In this document: piece after piece, positions 23,567-31,411 of the stretch
Numbering within the stretch: the first letter of the stretch is position 1
Layout of the letters: the number at the start of each line of letters is the position of its first letter
Source of the DNA: Bacteroidota bacterium
GTDB taxonomy: Bacteria > Bacteroidota > Bacteroidia > Bacteroidales > FEN-979
Direction of reading: 5' to 3'
Length of the DNA: 35,233 nucleotides
NCBI GenBank assembly: GCA_026391715.1
Contig: JAPLDO010000208.1
Location: forward strand, 1 to 35,233
Notes under the pieces: generated by a model
What the model was told of the DNA's origin: nothing
What the model saw: the letters and a program-made list of their open reading frames with translations, nothing else
The model's database searches: none
Made by a program: the position numbers and the translations under genes

Positions 23567-25114
23567 ATGAAAACAACAATGAGATTGATACAGTGGGCGC
23601 TGGTGATGGTGTTTGCTGTAGGGGCGATGGGGGTGATGGGGCAAAGTAACCCAGCAATAACTCAATCGGTATGTCCTGGAAATCAACCTTATCGAGTGGT
23701 TCCTGGAAATAGTGGTAATACATTTATGTGGAGTATTACCACGGGTATATCGGGGGTTGACTGGACGATTTTTAGCCCATCAAATGATAGTACAATAATT
23801 AATTGGGTCACTCCCGGCAGCTATATATTGAAGTTTTATGAGTTAAATAGTCAAGGCTGTGATTCAACTGTCAGTTTAAGTGTTACAGTGAATGCTTTAC
23901 CTACAGCCACTATTGCATATTCAGGTTCACCATACTGCGCTACAGGCACGGCAGCGGTTACTCAGACAGGACAGGTCGGTGGAACTTATAGTTCAACAGC
24001 AGGTTTAGTGATAGATCCGACAACAGGAACGATTAATCTGGGAACAAGCACACCAAACACCTACACTGTTACCTACAGCTTCACAAACGGAACATGTCCA
24101 AACACTACGACAACAAGTGTCACGATTAATGCTTTACCTACAGCCACTATTGCATATACAGGTTCACCATACTGCGCTACAGGCACAGCAACGGTTACTC
24201 AGACAGGCCAAGTCGGTGGCACATATAGTTCAACAGCAGGTTTAGTGGTAGATCCGACAACAGGAACGATTAATCTGGTAACAAGCACTCCGAACACTTA
24301 CACGGTTACTTACAGTTTCACAAACGGAACATGCTCAAACACTACGACAGCAAGTATCACAATCAATGCTTTACCTACTGCCACTATTGCATATACAGGC
24401 TCACCATACTGCGCTACAGGAACGGCAACAGTTACTCAGACAGGCCAAAGCGGTGGCACATACAGTTCAACAGCAGGTTTAGTGATTGATCCGACAACAG
24501 GAACGATTAATCTGGGCACAAGCACACCAAACACTTATACGGTTACTTACAGTTTCACAAACGGAACATGCTCAAACACTACGACAGCAAGTATCACAAT
24601 TAATGCTTTACCTACTGCCACTATTGCATATACAGGTTCACCATACTGCGCTACAGGAACGGCAACAGTTACTCAGACAGGCCAAGGCGGTGGCACATAT
24701 AGTTCAACGGCAGGTTTAGTGATTGATCCGACAACAGGAACGATTAATCTGGTAACAAGCACTCCGAACACTTACACGGTTACTTACAGTTTCACAAACG
24801 GAACATGTTCAAACACTACGACAACAATTGTCACGATCATTGCTTTACCTACAGCCACTATTGCATATTCAGGTTCACCATACTGCGCTACAGGCACGGC
24901 AGCGGTTACTCAGACAGGACAAGGCGGTGGCACATACAGTTCAACGGCAGGTTTAGTGATTGATCCGACAACAGGAACGATTAATCTAGGAACAAGCACA
25001 CCAAACACCTACACGGTTACCTACAGCTTCACAAACGGAACATGTTCAAACACTGCGACAACAAGTGTCACAATAAAATTAGTTCCAAATACTTCACCAA
25101 TATACCACAACTAA
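23567..25114 (+). CDS. Secreted protein of five near-identical 79-residue Ig-like repeats
   Basis: The start at 23567 gives [26 protein letters not shown], a clear signal peptide. An in-frame ATG at 23387 would add 60 residues of unlikely sequence. An N-terminal Ig/PKD-like domain (about 27-108) precedes five tandem units, each beginning ALPTATIAY and containing [24 protein letters not shown] and YSFTNGTC. Each has two cysteines that could form a disulfide. The protein ends NTSPIYHN. No sorting domain is visible. It resembles repeat regions of SprB-type Bacteroidota surface adhesins. Confidence 0.8.
   Translation: MKTTMRLIQWALVMVFAVGAMGVMGQSNPAITQSVCPGNQPYRVVPGNSGNTFMWSITTGISGVDWTIFSPSNDSTIINWVTPGSYILKFYELNSQGCDSTVSLSVTVNALPTATIAYSGSPYCATGTAAVTQTGQVGGTYSSTAGLVIDPTTGTINLGTSTPNTYTVTYSFTNGTCPNTTTTSVTINALPTATIAYTGSPYCATGTATVTQTGQVGGTYSSTAGLVVDPTTGTINLVTSTPNTYTVTYSFTNGTCSNTTTASITINALPTATIAYTGSPYCATGTATVTQTGQSGGTYSSTAGLVIDPTTGTINLGTSTPNTYTVTYSFTNGTCSNTTTASITINALPTATIAYTGSPYCATGTATVTQTGQGGGTYSSTAGLVIDPTTGTINLVTSTPNTYTVTYSFTNGTCSNTTTTIVTIIALPTATIAYSGSPYCATGTAAVTQTGQGGGTYSSTAGLVIDPTTGTINLGTSTPNTYTVTYSFTNGTCSNTATTSVTIKLVPNTSPIYHN
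23891..25075 (+). repeat. Five tandem 237-bp coding repeats
   Basis: Units start at 23891, 24128, 24365, 24602 and 24839, exactly 237 bp apart. They differ at only a few bases each, mostly silent or at a V/S/G position in TQTGQxGG and a G/V position in INLxTS. Confidence 0.95.
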
Positions 25115-25156
25115 ACTCATAACCATCATGTATTTCCACACTCAATATCCACTTAT

Positions 25157-25197
25157 CCCATCCCTCCGGCGTCCATCACCCGCCGGATGGGGAGGCA
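25157..25197. repeat. Palindromic CCGGCG element
   Basis: CCCATCCCTCCGGCG and CGCCGGATGGGGAGG are imperfect inverted arms around TCCATCACC. It lies 40 bp after the repeat-protein gene and may act as a transcription end or be a REP-like repeat. Confidence 0.4.
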
Positions 25198-25227
25198 TTA
25201 TTTGGCAGGAAGGGGGAAAGTAGAAAA

Positions 25228-25332
25228 GAAAGTGTTAAGTTAGAAAGTGATTAAGTGTTAAGTGTTAAGTGATTTGAACAATCGAACAATAGAACAATTG
25301 AACAATTGAATATCGAATATCGAATATCGAAT
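25228..25332. repeat. Three adjoining short tandem arrays
   Basis: GTGTTAA-type heptamers (about 25250-25271) are followed by AACAATNG octamers (about 25276-25307) and then GAATATC heptamers (25308-25332). They fill the gap 25115-25373 together with the palindrome at 25157. The last array passes directly into the ATTTTGAAGTATTGGAA leader. Confidence 0.75.
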
Positions 25333-25356
25333 TTTGAAGTATTGGAAACTTTGAAC
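25331..25356 (+). repeat. Shared leader GAAGTATTGGAA, copy 1
   Basis: ATTTTGAAGTATTGGAA plus CTTTGAACCTTGAAC upstream of the first AlbA_2 gene. Copies recur at 26535-26561 and 28106-28125 before the next two genes, each ending about 20-27 nt from the start codon. Confidence 0.7.
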
Positions 25357-25373
25357 CTTGAACATCGAACAAC

Positions 25374-26477
25374 ATGACCAGGACCGTTGACATAATTAAA
25401 CTTGTTGAATCAGGAGAAGGACAGAATCTTGAATTCAAAAGCAGTTTCAATTCGGAAGCTATTGAAACGCTTGTGGCATTTGCCAATGCCGATGGAGGAA
25501 AGGTTGTTATTGGCGTTAATAACAAATGTGAATTGTCGGGCGTGAAAATGAATGATGAATCGGGTCAGAATTGGATTATCTCGGCTGGTCGCTTTTCCAA
25601 TCGCATTACTATCAAAGACAGCGCAACCATACGATGTGATCTGTTTGGACAGGTTGAGAAAATACTTGAATTCATTAAGAAACACATCAATAAGGAATTC
25701 ATCATAACCGGCGATCCGCAGCGGCAGGAACGGTGGCAATATCCGTTAAATGCGGTAAGGGAGATTGTTATCAATATGATTGTGCATAGAAATTATCAGG
25801 ATTCTAACGACGCTGTAATCAGGATTTATAATGACAGGATAGAGTTCTTTAATCCCGGAAAGCTACTTGAACCGCTCACCGTTGAACAGTTGATTAGTGG
25901 CAACTACAGCTCGCTCGTGAGAAACAAGAAAATTGCCGGTTTATTCAAAGAAGCAGGAATCATTGAACAATATGGCTCCGGCATCCAGCGGATACTTTTA
26001 TCATTCAAAGGACATGGACTCGACGCGCCTGTTTTTGAGAATTTTCAGCATGGTTTTCGGGTGGTGATTTTTTCAAAACATGATACCCCGCAAGATACCA
26101 TGCAAGATACCATGCAAGATACCCCGCAAGATACCCCGCAAGATACCCCACATGACGCCCCACATGACGCCCCACATGATACCCCACATGATACCCCACA
26201 TGATGGGAAGGAAGAACCTTCATTAGTAAAAACCCTTCTGACAATATTAAATGGTGAGATGTCGCGTCCGGAAATCATGAAAGCGTTAGGGCTACGCGAT
26301 AGATTTCATTTCAGGGAATCCTATCTCAATCCCTCGCTGGCAGCAAATCTGGTAGAAATGACAATACCTGAAAAATTGAAGAGTAAGAAACAAAAGTACC
26401 GGCTGACCGAGAAAGGAAAGAAGATAAAGAGCGCCGCCTTGAACCTTGAACAATCAAATATAGAATATAGAATATAG
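25374..26477 (+). CDS. AlbA_2/RecG-like ATP-binding regulator, internally shortened
   Basis: 367 residues. The AlbA_2 (Schlafen-like) domain starts ESGEGQNLEFKSSF with AFANADGGKVVIGV (10-48), then breaks off near residue 68. The HATPase_c_4-like part follows (RFSNRITIKDSATI, QYPLNAVREIVINMIVHRNYQ, RIEFFNPGKLLEPL, EQYGSGIQRIL, about 72-235). The ~150 residues between, present in the next gene, are missing without loss of frame. A linker of ten Asp-rich tetrapeptides (QDTP, QDTM, HDAP, HDTP) leads to a winged-helix-like end (MKALGLRDRFHFRESYLNPSL, YRLTEKGKK). The last ~9 residues are read from repeat DNA. Probably a DNA-binding regulator; reduced function is possible. Confidence 0.75.
   Translation: MTRTVDIIKLVESGEGQNLEFKSSFNSEAIETLVAFANADGGKVVIGVNNKCELSGVKMNDESGQNWIISAGRFSNRITIKDSATIRCDLFGQVEKILEFIKKHINKEFIITGDPQRQERWQYPLNAVREIVINMIVHRNYQDSNDAVIRIYNDRIEFFNPGKLLEPLTVEQLISGNYSSLVRNKKIAGLFKEAGIIEQYGSGIQRILLSFKGHGLDAPVFENFQHGFRVVIFSKHDTPQDTMQDTMQDTPQDTPQDTPHDAPHDAPHDTPHDTPHDGKEEPSLVKTLLTILNGEMSRPEIMKALGLRDRFHFRESYLNPSLAANLVEMTIPEKLKSKKQKYRLTEKGKKIKSAALNLEQSNIEYRI
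26083..26207 (+). repeat. 12-bp coding repeats (QDTP/HDTP linker)
   Basis: Ten or so 12-bp units of the type CAAGATACCCCG or CATGATACCCCA encode Q/H-D-T/A-P/M tetrapeptides. Unit changes keep the frame. Confidence 0.85.
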
Positions 26478-26536
26478 AATATAGAATATAGAATATAGAA
26501 TATAGAATATAGAATATAGAATATAGAATATAGAAT
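26460..26536. repeat. Heptamer array ATAGAAT, eleven perfect units
   Basis: Eleven identical 7-bp units. The stop codon of the preceding gene (TAG) lies inside the array, and the array passes into the second GAAGTATTGGAA leader. Confidence 0.95.
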
Positions 26537-26561
26537 TTTGAAGTATTGGAACCTTGAACTT
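26535..26561 (+). repeat. Shared leader GAAGTATTGGAA, copy 2
   Basis: ATTTTGAAGTATTGGAACCTTGAACT-type sequence whose 12-mer core ends 20 nt before the ATG of the second AlbA_2 gene. Confidence 0.7.
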
Positions 26562-26570
26562 TGAACTGTT

Positions 26571-28064
26571 ATGAACATTGAAGAATTGATCAAACGGAAA
26601 GAGTCCCAATGGCTGGAGTTTAAAGAGTCATTTGGGAAGGAGGCGATTGAGACGGTTGCTGCATTCAGCAATGCGTCGGGGGGAACGTTGCTTATCGGGG
26701 TTGAAAATAGCGGTGGGGTTAGAGGTGTTGCGGCGTCGGAAGAGTCAATCAAAGAGTGGGTCAATCAGATCAAACAGGCGACTCAGCCACAGATATTCCC
26801 GGAGATCAGACCGATAGAATTGGATGGAAAAACCGTTGTTTATATGATTGTGCAGGAGTATCCCATCAAGCCGGTGAGTTGCAAGGGTAAATACTTTAAG
26901 CGATTTGGCGCTTCCAACCATTTGATCCCGGTGGAGGAACTGGTTGAAATGCACCTTTACAGCATCAACAGCTCTTTTGATTCTTTTAAAGTAACGCAAA
27001 CCGTTGCAGATATGCAAATGAACCTTGTCGTGAAGTTCTTCAAACAGTTGCAGGATACCGGACGAATCAGCCTGAATGATGATCCAGTGGTGAATCTTCG
27101 GAAAATTGGACTTTTGAAAGATGAGCAATTGACATTCGCGGCATTGCTGCTCTTCGGCGAACATCATACCGGCATCCATATTGGCAGGTTCAAAACCGAA
27201 GACACGATCATTGACGATATCCTGATTCATTCGCCTCTGGCGCTTGCCGTTGATGAAGCCATGACCTTTATCAAGAAATGTATCTCTATCAGATATGAAT
27301 TTACAGGCGAACTGCGCCGGAAAGAGATATGGCAATATCCACTGCCGGTTTTGAGGGAGTTATTGCTGAACGCCATCATTCACAAGGATTATCGCAACCC
27401 GACTGATATTATTATTAAAATATATGATGATCGCATCAGGTTCATGAACCCGGGAGCTCTGATGGGCGACCTTACGCCGGAGATCTTACTTTCGGGCAGT
27501 TATTCCGCAATGCACCGGAACCGCCTGTTAGCCGAGGCTTTCTACCTGCGTGGCGACATTGAGAAGTTCGGAACGGGTTTCTTTAGAATACAGCGGGATA
27601 TTTTAGAATATCCTGAGCTTCAGCTAACCCTTGACAAACTTCCGGGGGTTACACGCATTGGGCTGGATGTGATTCCAAAAAATTTACTAAAAGTCACCGA
27701 CCAAGTCACCGACCAAGTCGCCGACCAAGTCACCGACCAAGACGCCGACCAAGACGCCGACCAGGTAATTCAACGTATCAATACAGAAAAACAAAAATTT
27801 GATACTTTAGAACTATCTGATTCCGTGCAAACATTGTTGATGATTGTAGATGGTGAAATGACACACGAACAATTATTGATGAAATTGAACCTCAAACACA
27901 AGCCTAGTTTCAGAAAACTATATCTGGCGCCAGCGCTTAAATCTGGAATCATTGAAATGACGATACCGGATAAACCCAACAGCCGATATCAAAAGTACCG
28001 GCTAACCGAGAAAGGAAAGAAGATGAAGAGCGCCGCCTTGAACATTGAACAATCGAATAATTGA
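26571..28064 (+). CDS. AlbA_2/RecG-like ATP-binding regulator, full length
   Basis: 497 residues. A complete AlbA_2 domain (1-125: KRKESQWLEFKESFGKEAIE, AFSNASGGTLLIGV, KPVSCKGKYFKRFGASNHLI) is followed by a helical middle (about 140-240). A HATPase_c_4-like region comes next (QYPLPVLRELLLNAIIHKDYR, RIRFMNPGALMGDLTPE, FGTGFFRIQRDI, about 255-345). A linker of VTDQ/VADQ/DADQ tetrapeptides (about 373-398) precedes a winged-helix-like end (LLMKLNLKHKPSFRKLYLAPAL, YRLTEKGKK). Family members are annotated as RecG-like helicases or regulators but have no helicase motor. The C-terminal ~30 codons are almost identical to the preceding gene, showing they are paralogues. Confidence 0.8.
   Translation: MNIEELIKRKESQWLEFKESFGKEAIETVAAFSNASGGTLLIGVENSGGVRGVAASEESIKEWVNQIKQATQPQIFPEIRPIELDGKTVVYMIVQEYPIKPVSCKGKYFKRFGASNHLIPVEELVEMHLYSINSSFDSFKVTQTVADMQMNLVVKFFKQLQDTGRISLNDDPVVNLRKIGLLKDEQLTFAALLLFGEHHTGIHIGRFKTEDTIIDDILIHSPLALAVDEAMTFIKKCISIRYEFTGELRRKEIWQYPLPVLRELLLNAIIHKDYRNPTDIIIKIYDDRIRFMNPGALMGDLTPEILLSGSYSAMHRNRLLAEAFYLRGDIEKFGTGFFRIQRDILEYPELQLTLDKLPGVTRIGLDVIPKNLLKVTDQVTDQVADQVTDQDADQDADQVIQRINTEKQKFDTLELSDSVQTLLMIVDGEMTHEQLLMKLNLKHKPSFRKLYLAPALKSGIIEMTIPDKPNSRYQKYRLTEKGKKMKSAALNIEQSNN
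27699..27764 (+). repeat. 12-bp coding repeats (VTDQ linker)
   Basis: Units of GTCACCGACCAA and variants encode VTDQ, VADQ and DADQ tetrapeptides in the same place as the QDTP linker of the paralogue, but with unrelated sequence. Confidence 0.85.
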
Positions 28065-28074
28065 ACAATCGAAT

Positions 28075-28108
28075 ATAGAATATAGAATATAGAATATAGA
28101 ATATAGAA
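28075..28108. repeat. Heptamer array ATAGAAT, about five units
   Basis: Four perfect units and a partial one, again between an AlbA_2 gene and a GAAGTATTGGAA leader, as at 26460-26536. Confidence 0.9.
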
Positions 28109-28125
28109 GTATTGGAACCTTGAAC
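28106..28125 (+). repeat. Shared leader GAAGTATTGGAA, copy 3
   Basis: GAAGTATTGGAACCTTGAAC. The 12-mer core ends 20 nt before the Fic ATG, the same distance as in copy 2. Confidence 0.7.
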
Positions 28126-28136
28126 GATTTAATAAA

Positions 28137-28907
28137 ATGGAAATAACCGACAGAAAATATCTTGATCAATATGCGGCATTGGCTGGAAACAGGATTCCGG
28201 AGCTGATTGCCGGATTTGATTTCTCCGAAGAACGGGGCGGGCTTGATTTTCTTACTACGGCTTCGGCGGTGTTTTCATCGAATATTGAAGGGAACAGCAT
28301 TGATTTGAATTCTTTCATGAACTATCAATTGAATGGGCAAAAGTTTAAGGTGGGAAAGGAAATCGCGGAGATCGAAAACCTGGTAATGGCTTATAAACTC
28401 GCCCAAAACATTGAATTAACGGAGGATTCGCTTTTAAACTGTCACCGGATATTATCGGAAACCCTCCTTATCAAAAGCAAACGCGGAACGTATCGGACTG
28501 AGCAGGTAGGTGTGTTTGGAAAATCAGGGCTTTCCTATCTCGCTGTTGAACCGGAATTTGTCAAGAAGGAAATGAAATTGTTGTTTGCCGGGATTGCTGT
28601 TTTGCTCTCCAACGAGCTGACTGTTTCAGAGGCGTTTTATTTCGCTTCCATGATTCACCTGAAGTTTGTTCAGGTTCATCCTTTCATGGATGGAAACGGC
28701 AGGGCAGCCCGGTTGCTTGAAAAATGGTTCATCGCCCAAAAGATTGGAAAGCAGTTCTGGAAACTGCCCTCAGAAGAATACTATCTGAAAAACAGGAAGA
28801 GATACTATGAAACCCTTGATCTTGGCGTGAATTATTATGAACTCGACAATGACAGATGCATCGGATTTTTAACGATGCTGCCGGGGTGTCTCGAGGATGA
28901 AGAATGA
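28137..28907 (+). CDS. Fic family protein (class II, putative AMPylase)
   Basis: 256 residues. The Fic core motif is HPFMDGNGRAARLL (about 181-194), matching HxFx(D/E)GNGRxxR in full, so the catalytic His is present. An inhibitory helix of the (S/T)xxxE(G/N) type, SSNIEGN, lies N-terminal (about 48-54), which defines class II self-inhibited enzymes. Further support comes from the GTYRTEQVGVFG flap region. It would transfer AMP or another phosphate-containing group to a target protein in the cytoplasm. Class II proteins often carry a C-terminal winged helix; here the protein ends soon after the Fic fold, so it may act alone or through its two AlbA_2 neighbours. Confidence 0.88.
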   Translation: MEITDRKYLDQYAALAGNRIPELIAGFDFSEERGGLDFLTTASAVFSSNIEGNSIDLNSFMNYQLNGQKFKVGKEIAEIENLVMAYKLAQNIELTEDSLLNCHRILSETLLIKSKRGTYRTEQVGVFGKSGLSYLAVEPEFVKKEMKLLFAGIAVLLSNELTVSEAFYFASMIHLKFVQVHPFMDGNGRAARLLEKWFIAQKIGKQFWKLPSEEYYLKNRKRYYETLDLGVNYYELDNDRCIGFLTMLPGCLEDEE

Positions 28908-28922
28908 TTAATATGAACAATA

Positions 28923-28950
28923 GAATAAAAGAATAAAAGAATAAAAGAAT
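28923..28950. repeat. Octamer array GAATAAAA
   Basis: Three 8-bp units and a partial one lie right after the Fic gene. They lead into the 12-mer ACTCCGAAAAGT at 28957-28968, which is also found at 488 and 671. Confidence 0.8.
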
Positions 28951-28984
28951 GAGTCCACTCCGAAAAGTGGTTATAAAAATAAAA

Positions 28985-29080
28985 ATTTGGCTAAAGCCCG
29001 GAATGTCAGCAACTTGAATTGCCACTACCTTAAGGTAGTGGCAATTGATAACCAGATAGTTACTGGACTTTAGTCCAAAT
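28985..29080. repeat. Nested palindromic element with 30-bp perfect palindrome
   Basis: Outer imperfect arms (ATTTGGCTAAAGCCCGG at 28985-29001 and CTGGACTTTAGTCCAAAT at 29063-29080) enclose a perfect palindrome at 29017-29046 (arm AATTGCCACTACCTT). Its right arm abuts the signal-peptide coding sequence of the next gene. Confidence 0.75.
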
Positions 29081-29750
29081 TGTTTCCTTTCTAATCAGCG
29101 CGCTTACGGCGGCTGGTCAGTCAACCTTGCCCGATACGGTATGTGTGGGTACTACGAAACCTTATTGGGTAAAACCAACGCCGGGATCGTCATATACATG
29201 GTGGATTAATGGAACTCTTCAGACGCCCCCAAATGATACAATTCTTAATATGACCTGGAATACTGTGGGAGAAGACACTATCAATGTGCAGGAAACCACT
29301 TCGGAAAATTGTATTGGTGATGTGAAGACGTTGCTAGTACATGTGAGGAGTGACCCGCCAACAGTCACTCCCCCTGTTCTGAACGCAGGCTATTGCGTGG
29401 AGGATATTAATACAGCAATTTATCAACCCGGTGGGAGTTACGACGCGCAAACAGATATTTCACCTCCCCGACCAAATTACTATTTACTCCCCGCCGGCAA
29501 TACATCGCTCAACCTGACCATCGTTCAGCACAGTTGTCCCGATACCTTGCTGATCGAATGGACAATCAACTTTGCCAATGCTACGAACCTCACAGGAATC
29601 GGACAGATATCGGAAAGGACTGAACCAATCTATTTCCAGGTTGGCACAAACACAATTACCTGGACTGTAACCAACAGCTTTGGGCATCAAGATTATTCCG
29701 TTGTACTGGTTGTATTGCCGCGACCGGAGATCGGAGATATTCCTCATTAA
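29079..29750 (+). CDS. Secreted Ig/PKD-like protein without a canonical start
   Basis: The frame is open from 29052. IVSFLISALTAAGQS (from 29079) looks like the hydrophobic and cleavage part of a signal peptide, but no ATG, GTG or TTG precedes it. The first TTG (29127) falls after the signal. The mature part begins LPDTVCVGTTKPYWVKPTPG, typical of the first Ig-like domain of Bacteroidota surface proteins, followed by a second beta domain (about 100-205). The end is VLPRPEIGDIPH. The 5' end was probably replaced by the palindromic element, so it may be a pseudogene or use ATT. Confidence 0.55.
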   Translation: MVSFLISALTAAGQSTLPDTVCVGTTKPYWVKPTPGSSYTWWINGTLQTPPNDTILNMTWNTVGEDTINVQETTSENCIGDVKTLLVHVRSDPPTVTPPVLNAGYCVEDINTAIYQPGGSYDAQTDISPPRPNYYLLPAGNTSLNLTIVQHSCPDTLLIEWTINFANATNLTGIGQISERTEPIYFQVGTNTITWTVTNSFGHQDYSVVLVVLPRPEIGDIPH

Positions 29751-29876
29751 ACGAATGACGAAAATGAAAGGATTTAACAATAGAACAATCGAACAAATGA
29801 ACAATCGAATTTTGAAGTTAAAGAGAATAGAACAGCCACAGAAATTGAGCAAACAGAACAAAGCTGAGTTTGCCAT

Positions 29877-29972
29877 CAATTGCCCCGACCTTCAGGTCGG
29901 GGAACCATCAATTGCCCCGACCTTCAGTCCGGGGAACCATCAATTGCCCCGACCTTCAGGTCGGGGAACATG
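29877..29972. repeat. Three tandem 32-bp hairpin units
   Basis: Units begin CAATTGCCCCGACC at 29877, 29909 and 29941. The first and third form CCCCGACC-TTCA-GGTCGGGG hairpins; the middle one is altered (GTCCGGGG). There are no unique spacers. A GGGCTTTAGCCCAAA arm at about 29989-30004 resembles the right arm of the 28985-29080 element. Confidence 0.85.
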
Positions 29973-30151
29973 AAACATAGATGCTCACTGGGCTTTAGCC
30001 CAAAATTTTAATGACTATAAAAATCACTGACACACTAACCATCAAATACCAGAAACCAATGAAAAACCCCAAAAAACCAAGGCATCCGCCCACCGGCGTT
30101 GATCCTCTAAACAAATCAATGACTTTTAAAAATCAAAAAATAATGAAATTA

Positions 30152-30240
30152 CCCTCTGTGTAACTCTGCGCCTTCTCCTTGTAACTCCGTGTAACAATAT
30201 TACACAGAGCGACACAGAGAACCACATAGAACCACAGAGA
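30152..30240. repeat. CTCTGTGTAAC inverted repeat
   Basis: CTCTGTGTAACTCTGCG and GTAACTCCGTGTAAC face TTACACAGAGCGACACAGAG and ACCACAGAG, forming a long imperfect hairpin. With the 32-bp units it fills the gene-free stretch 29751-30289. Related CGTGTAAC copies occur in the nucleotidyltransferase end near 17560-17592. Confidence 0.6.
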
Positions 30241-30289
30241 AAAAATCAATTCAAACAAATAATCTATTAACAATTAAAACTTTAAAAAA

Positions 30290-31333
30290 ATGAAAAAGCA
30301 ACTTTTATTGATCGTTCTACTGGCATTCTTTGCCGGAATCACTAATGTTAACGCGCAGTGCGCAAGCGATGGGTTTCACCCATCTGCTGGGCAACCGTAC
30401 AATTATGTAGTTCAAATTGATCCGGCTGGCGGATATCTCGGTTCCGGTGTATATGACTGGTATGTAACACAGGATCCAAACCTTCTTAATGCGGCAGCTA
30501 TAATTCTTGCCACCAATACTTTTTTTACGGTTAATCCTTCGTTTTCCACTTATCATTCAACAACAGGGACAACAAATACTCTTGGTCTTGCATGGACATC
30601 TGCAGCCGTGAGTTCTGTTAATCCATTCTATCTTGTGTTGAAGTATCGTGAATCCAATCCAAACGCAACTGAACCGGGTGGGTGCTCGGCAGAAAATATC
30701 AGGGTATGGCAAATCAACCCGATTAACACCTTCCTGCTTGCAGTTACTGGCGCTTATGAAACCGGGAATCCATTTGCTTCTGCAACTCAATGTGCTTCTG
30801 CTCTGTCAGGAGCAACCGTTAATCCGGGAGCCACGCCCACGGTTACATATCTGTATGGTGTAAATACCTTGTATTATACAATTACGGCAAGCGGATACAC
30901 CGGCAACTGGATACCTCAGGTTCAGCTTCCGGCGCTAAATGGATTGGGACAGAATTACGCCGCTGTTGAATGGACCAGCGATCTTATCGGAGGAACTGGC
31001 TATGTAGCCTTTACAGGAGCAGCAGGAAATAGTGCCGGAGGCGCTTTTACATCGCCATCTCCCGCCACTATTACCAATCCAACTACCGGCACTCCAATTC
31101 TTATACGTGTTCAGGTTGCTAACGTAAGCTATGAAACACTTGCTAACCAGGCAATCACACTTGGCGCTGATGGTACAACTTCCGCCGGTTCACCAGATAT
31201 TATCGGTGGAACAGGAACAAATGCTTGTGATCCCGAAAATATATTTGGTAAAACAGCAATCTACACAATTCTGGCTCGTCCCACAGTTAATCCTGGAGCG
31301 ACCATGCCGACATTTATCCCGAAAAACCCGTAA
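30290..31333 (+). CDS. Secreted protein of a Bacteroidota surface-protein cluster
   Basis: 347 residues: signal peptide (MKKQLLLIVLLAFFAGITNVNAQ) and an all-beta mature part. YNYVVQIDPAGGYLGSG, YDWYVTQDPNLLN, CSAENIRVWQINPINTFLLAV and IPQVQLPALNGLG are segments I associate with conserved proteins that accompany Ig-repeat surface proteins in Bacteroidota. Two beta domains of ~150 residues are likely. It ends TILARPTVNPGATMPTFIPKNP with no T9SS domain. The role is unknown; context suggests part of a surface structure. Confidence 0.7.
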   Translation: MKKQLLLIVLLAFFAGITNVNAQCASDGFHPSAGQPYNYVVQIDPAGGYLGSGVYDWYVTQDPNLLNAAAIILATNTFFTVNPSFSTYHSTTGTTNTLGLAWTSAAVSSVNPFYLVLKYRESNPNATEPGGCSAENIRVWQINPINTFLLAVTGAYETGNPFASATQCASALSGATVNPGATPTVTYLYGVNTLYYTITASGYTGNWIPQVQLPALNGLGQNYAAVEWTSDLIGGTGYVAFTGAAGNSAGGAFTSPSPATITNPTTGTPILIRVQVANVSYETLANQAITLGADGTTSAGSPDIIGGTGTNACDPENIFGKTAIYTILARPTVNPGATMPTFIPKNP

Positions 31334-31387
31334 TTGGGAAAATTTGGGGTAACCCTTAATAGTTGCTTTTTCAACCAGGCTGTCTTT

Positions 31388-31411
31388 CCTGCCGGGCTTA
31401 TGCCTGGCAGG
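31388..31411 (+). terminator. Hairpin after the 30290-31333 gene
   Basis: CCTGCCGGGC, loop TTAT, GCCTGGCAGG: a 10-bp stem with one G-T pair. No U-run follows, so it may be a REP-like repeat rather than an intrinsic terminator. Confidence 0.4.

Noticed and set aside
26005-26278. Cysteine- or glycine/histidine-rich antisense ORFs opposite the QDTP linker
   Set aside because: They are mirror readings of the 12-bp coding repeats of a real gene.
26460-26536. CRISPR-like or centromere (iteron) array
   Set aside because: Seven-bp units without spacing and without replication or partition genes; the same kind of array occurs with other unit sequences.
26745-27335. 196-codon antisense ORF opposite the second AlbA_2 gene
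   Set aside because: Fully inside a well-supported gene; no family-like sequence of its own.
29877-29972. CRISPR array
   Set aside because: The 32-bp units are directly adjacent, with no unique spacers and no cas genes nearby.
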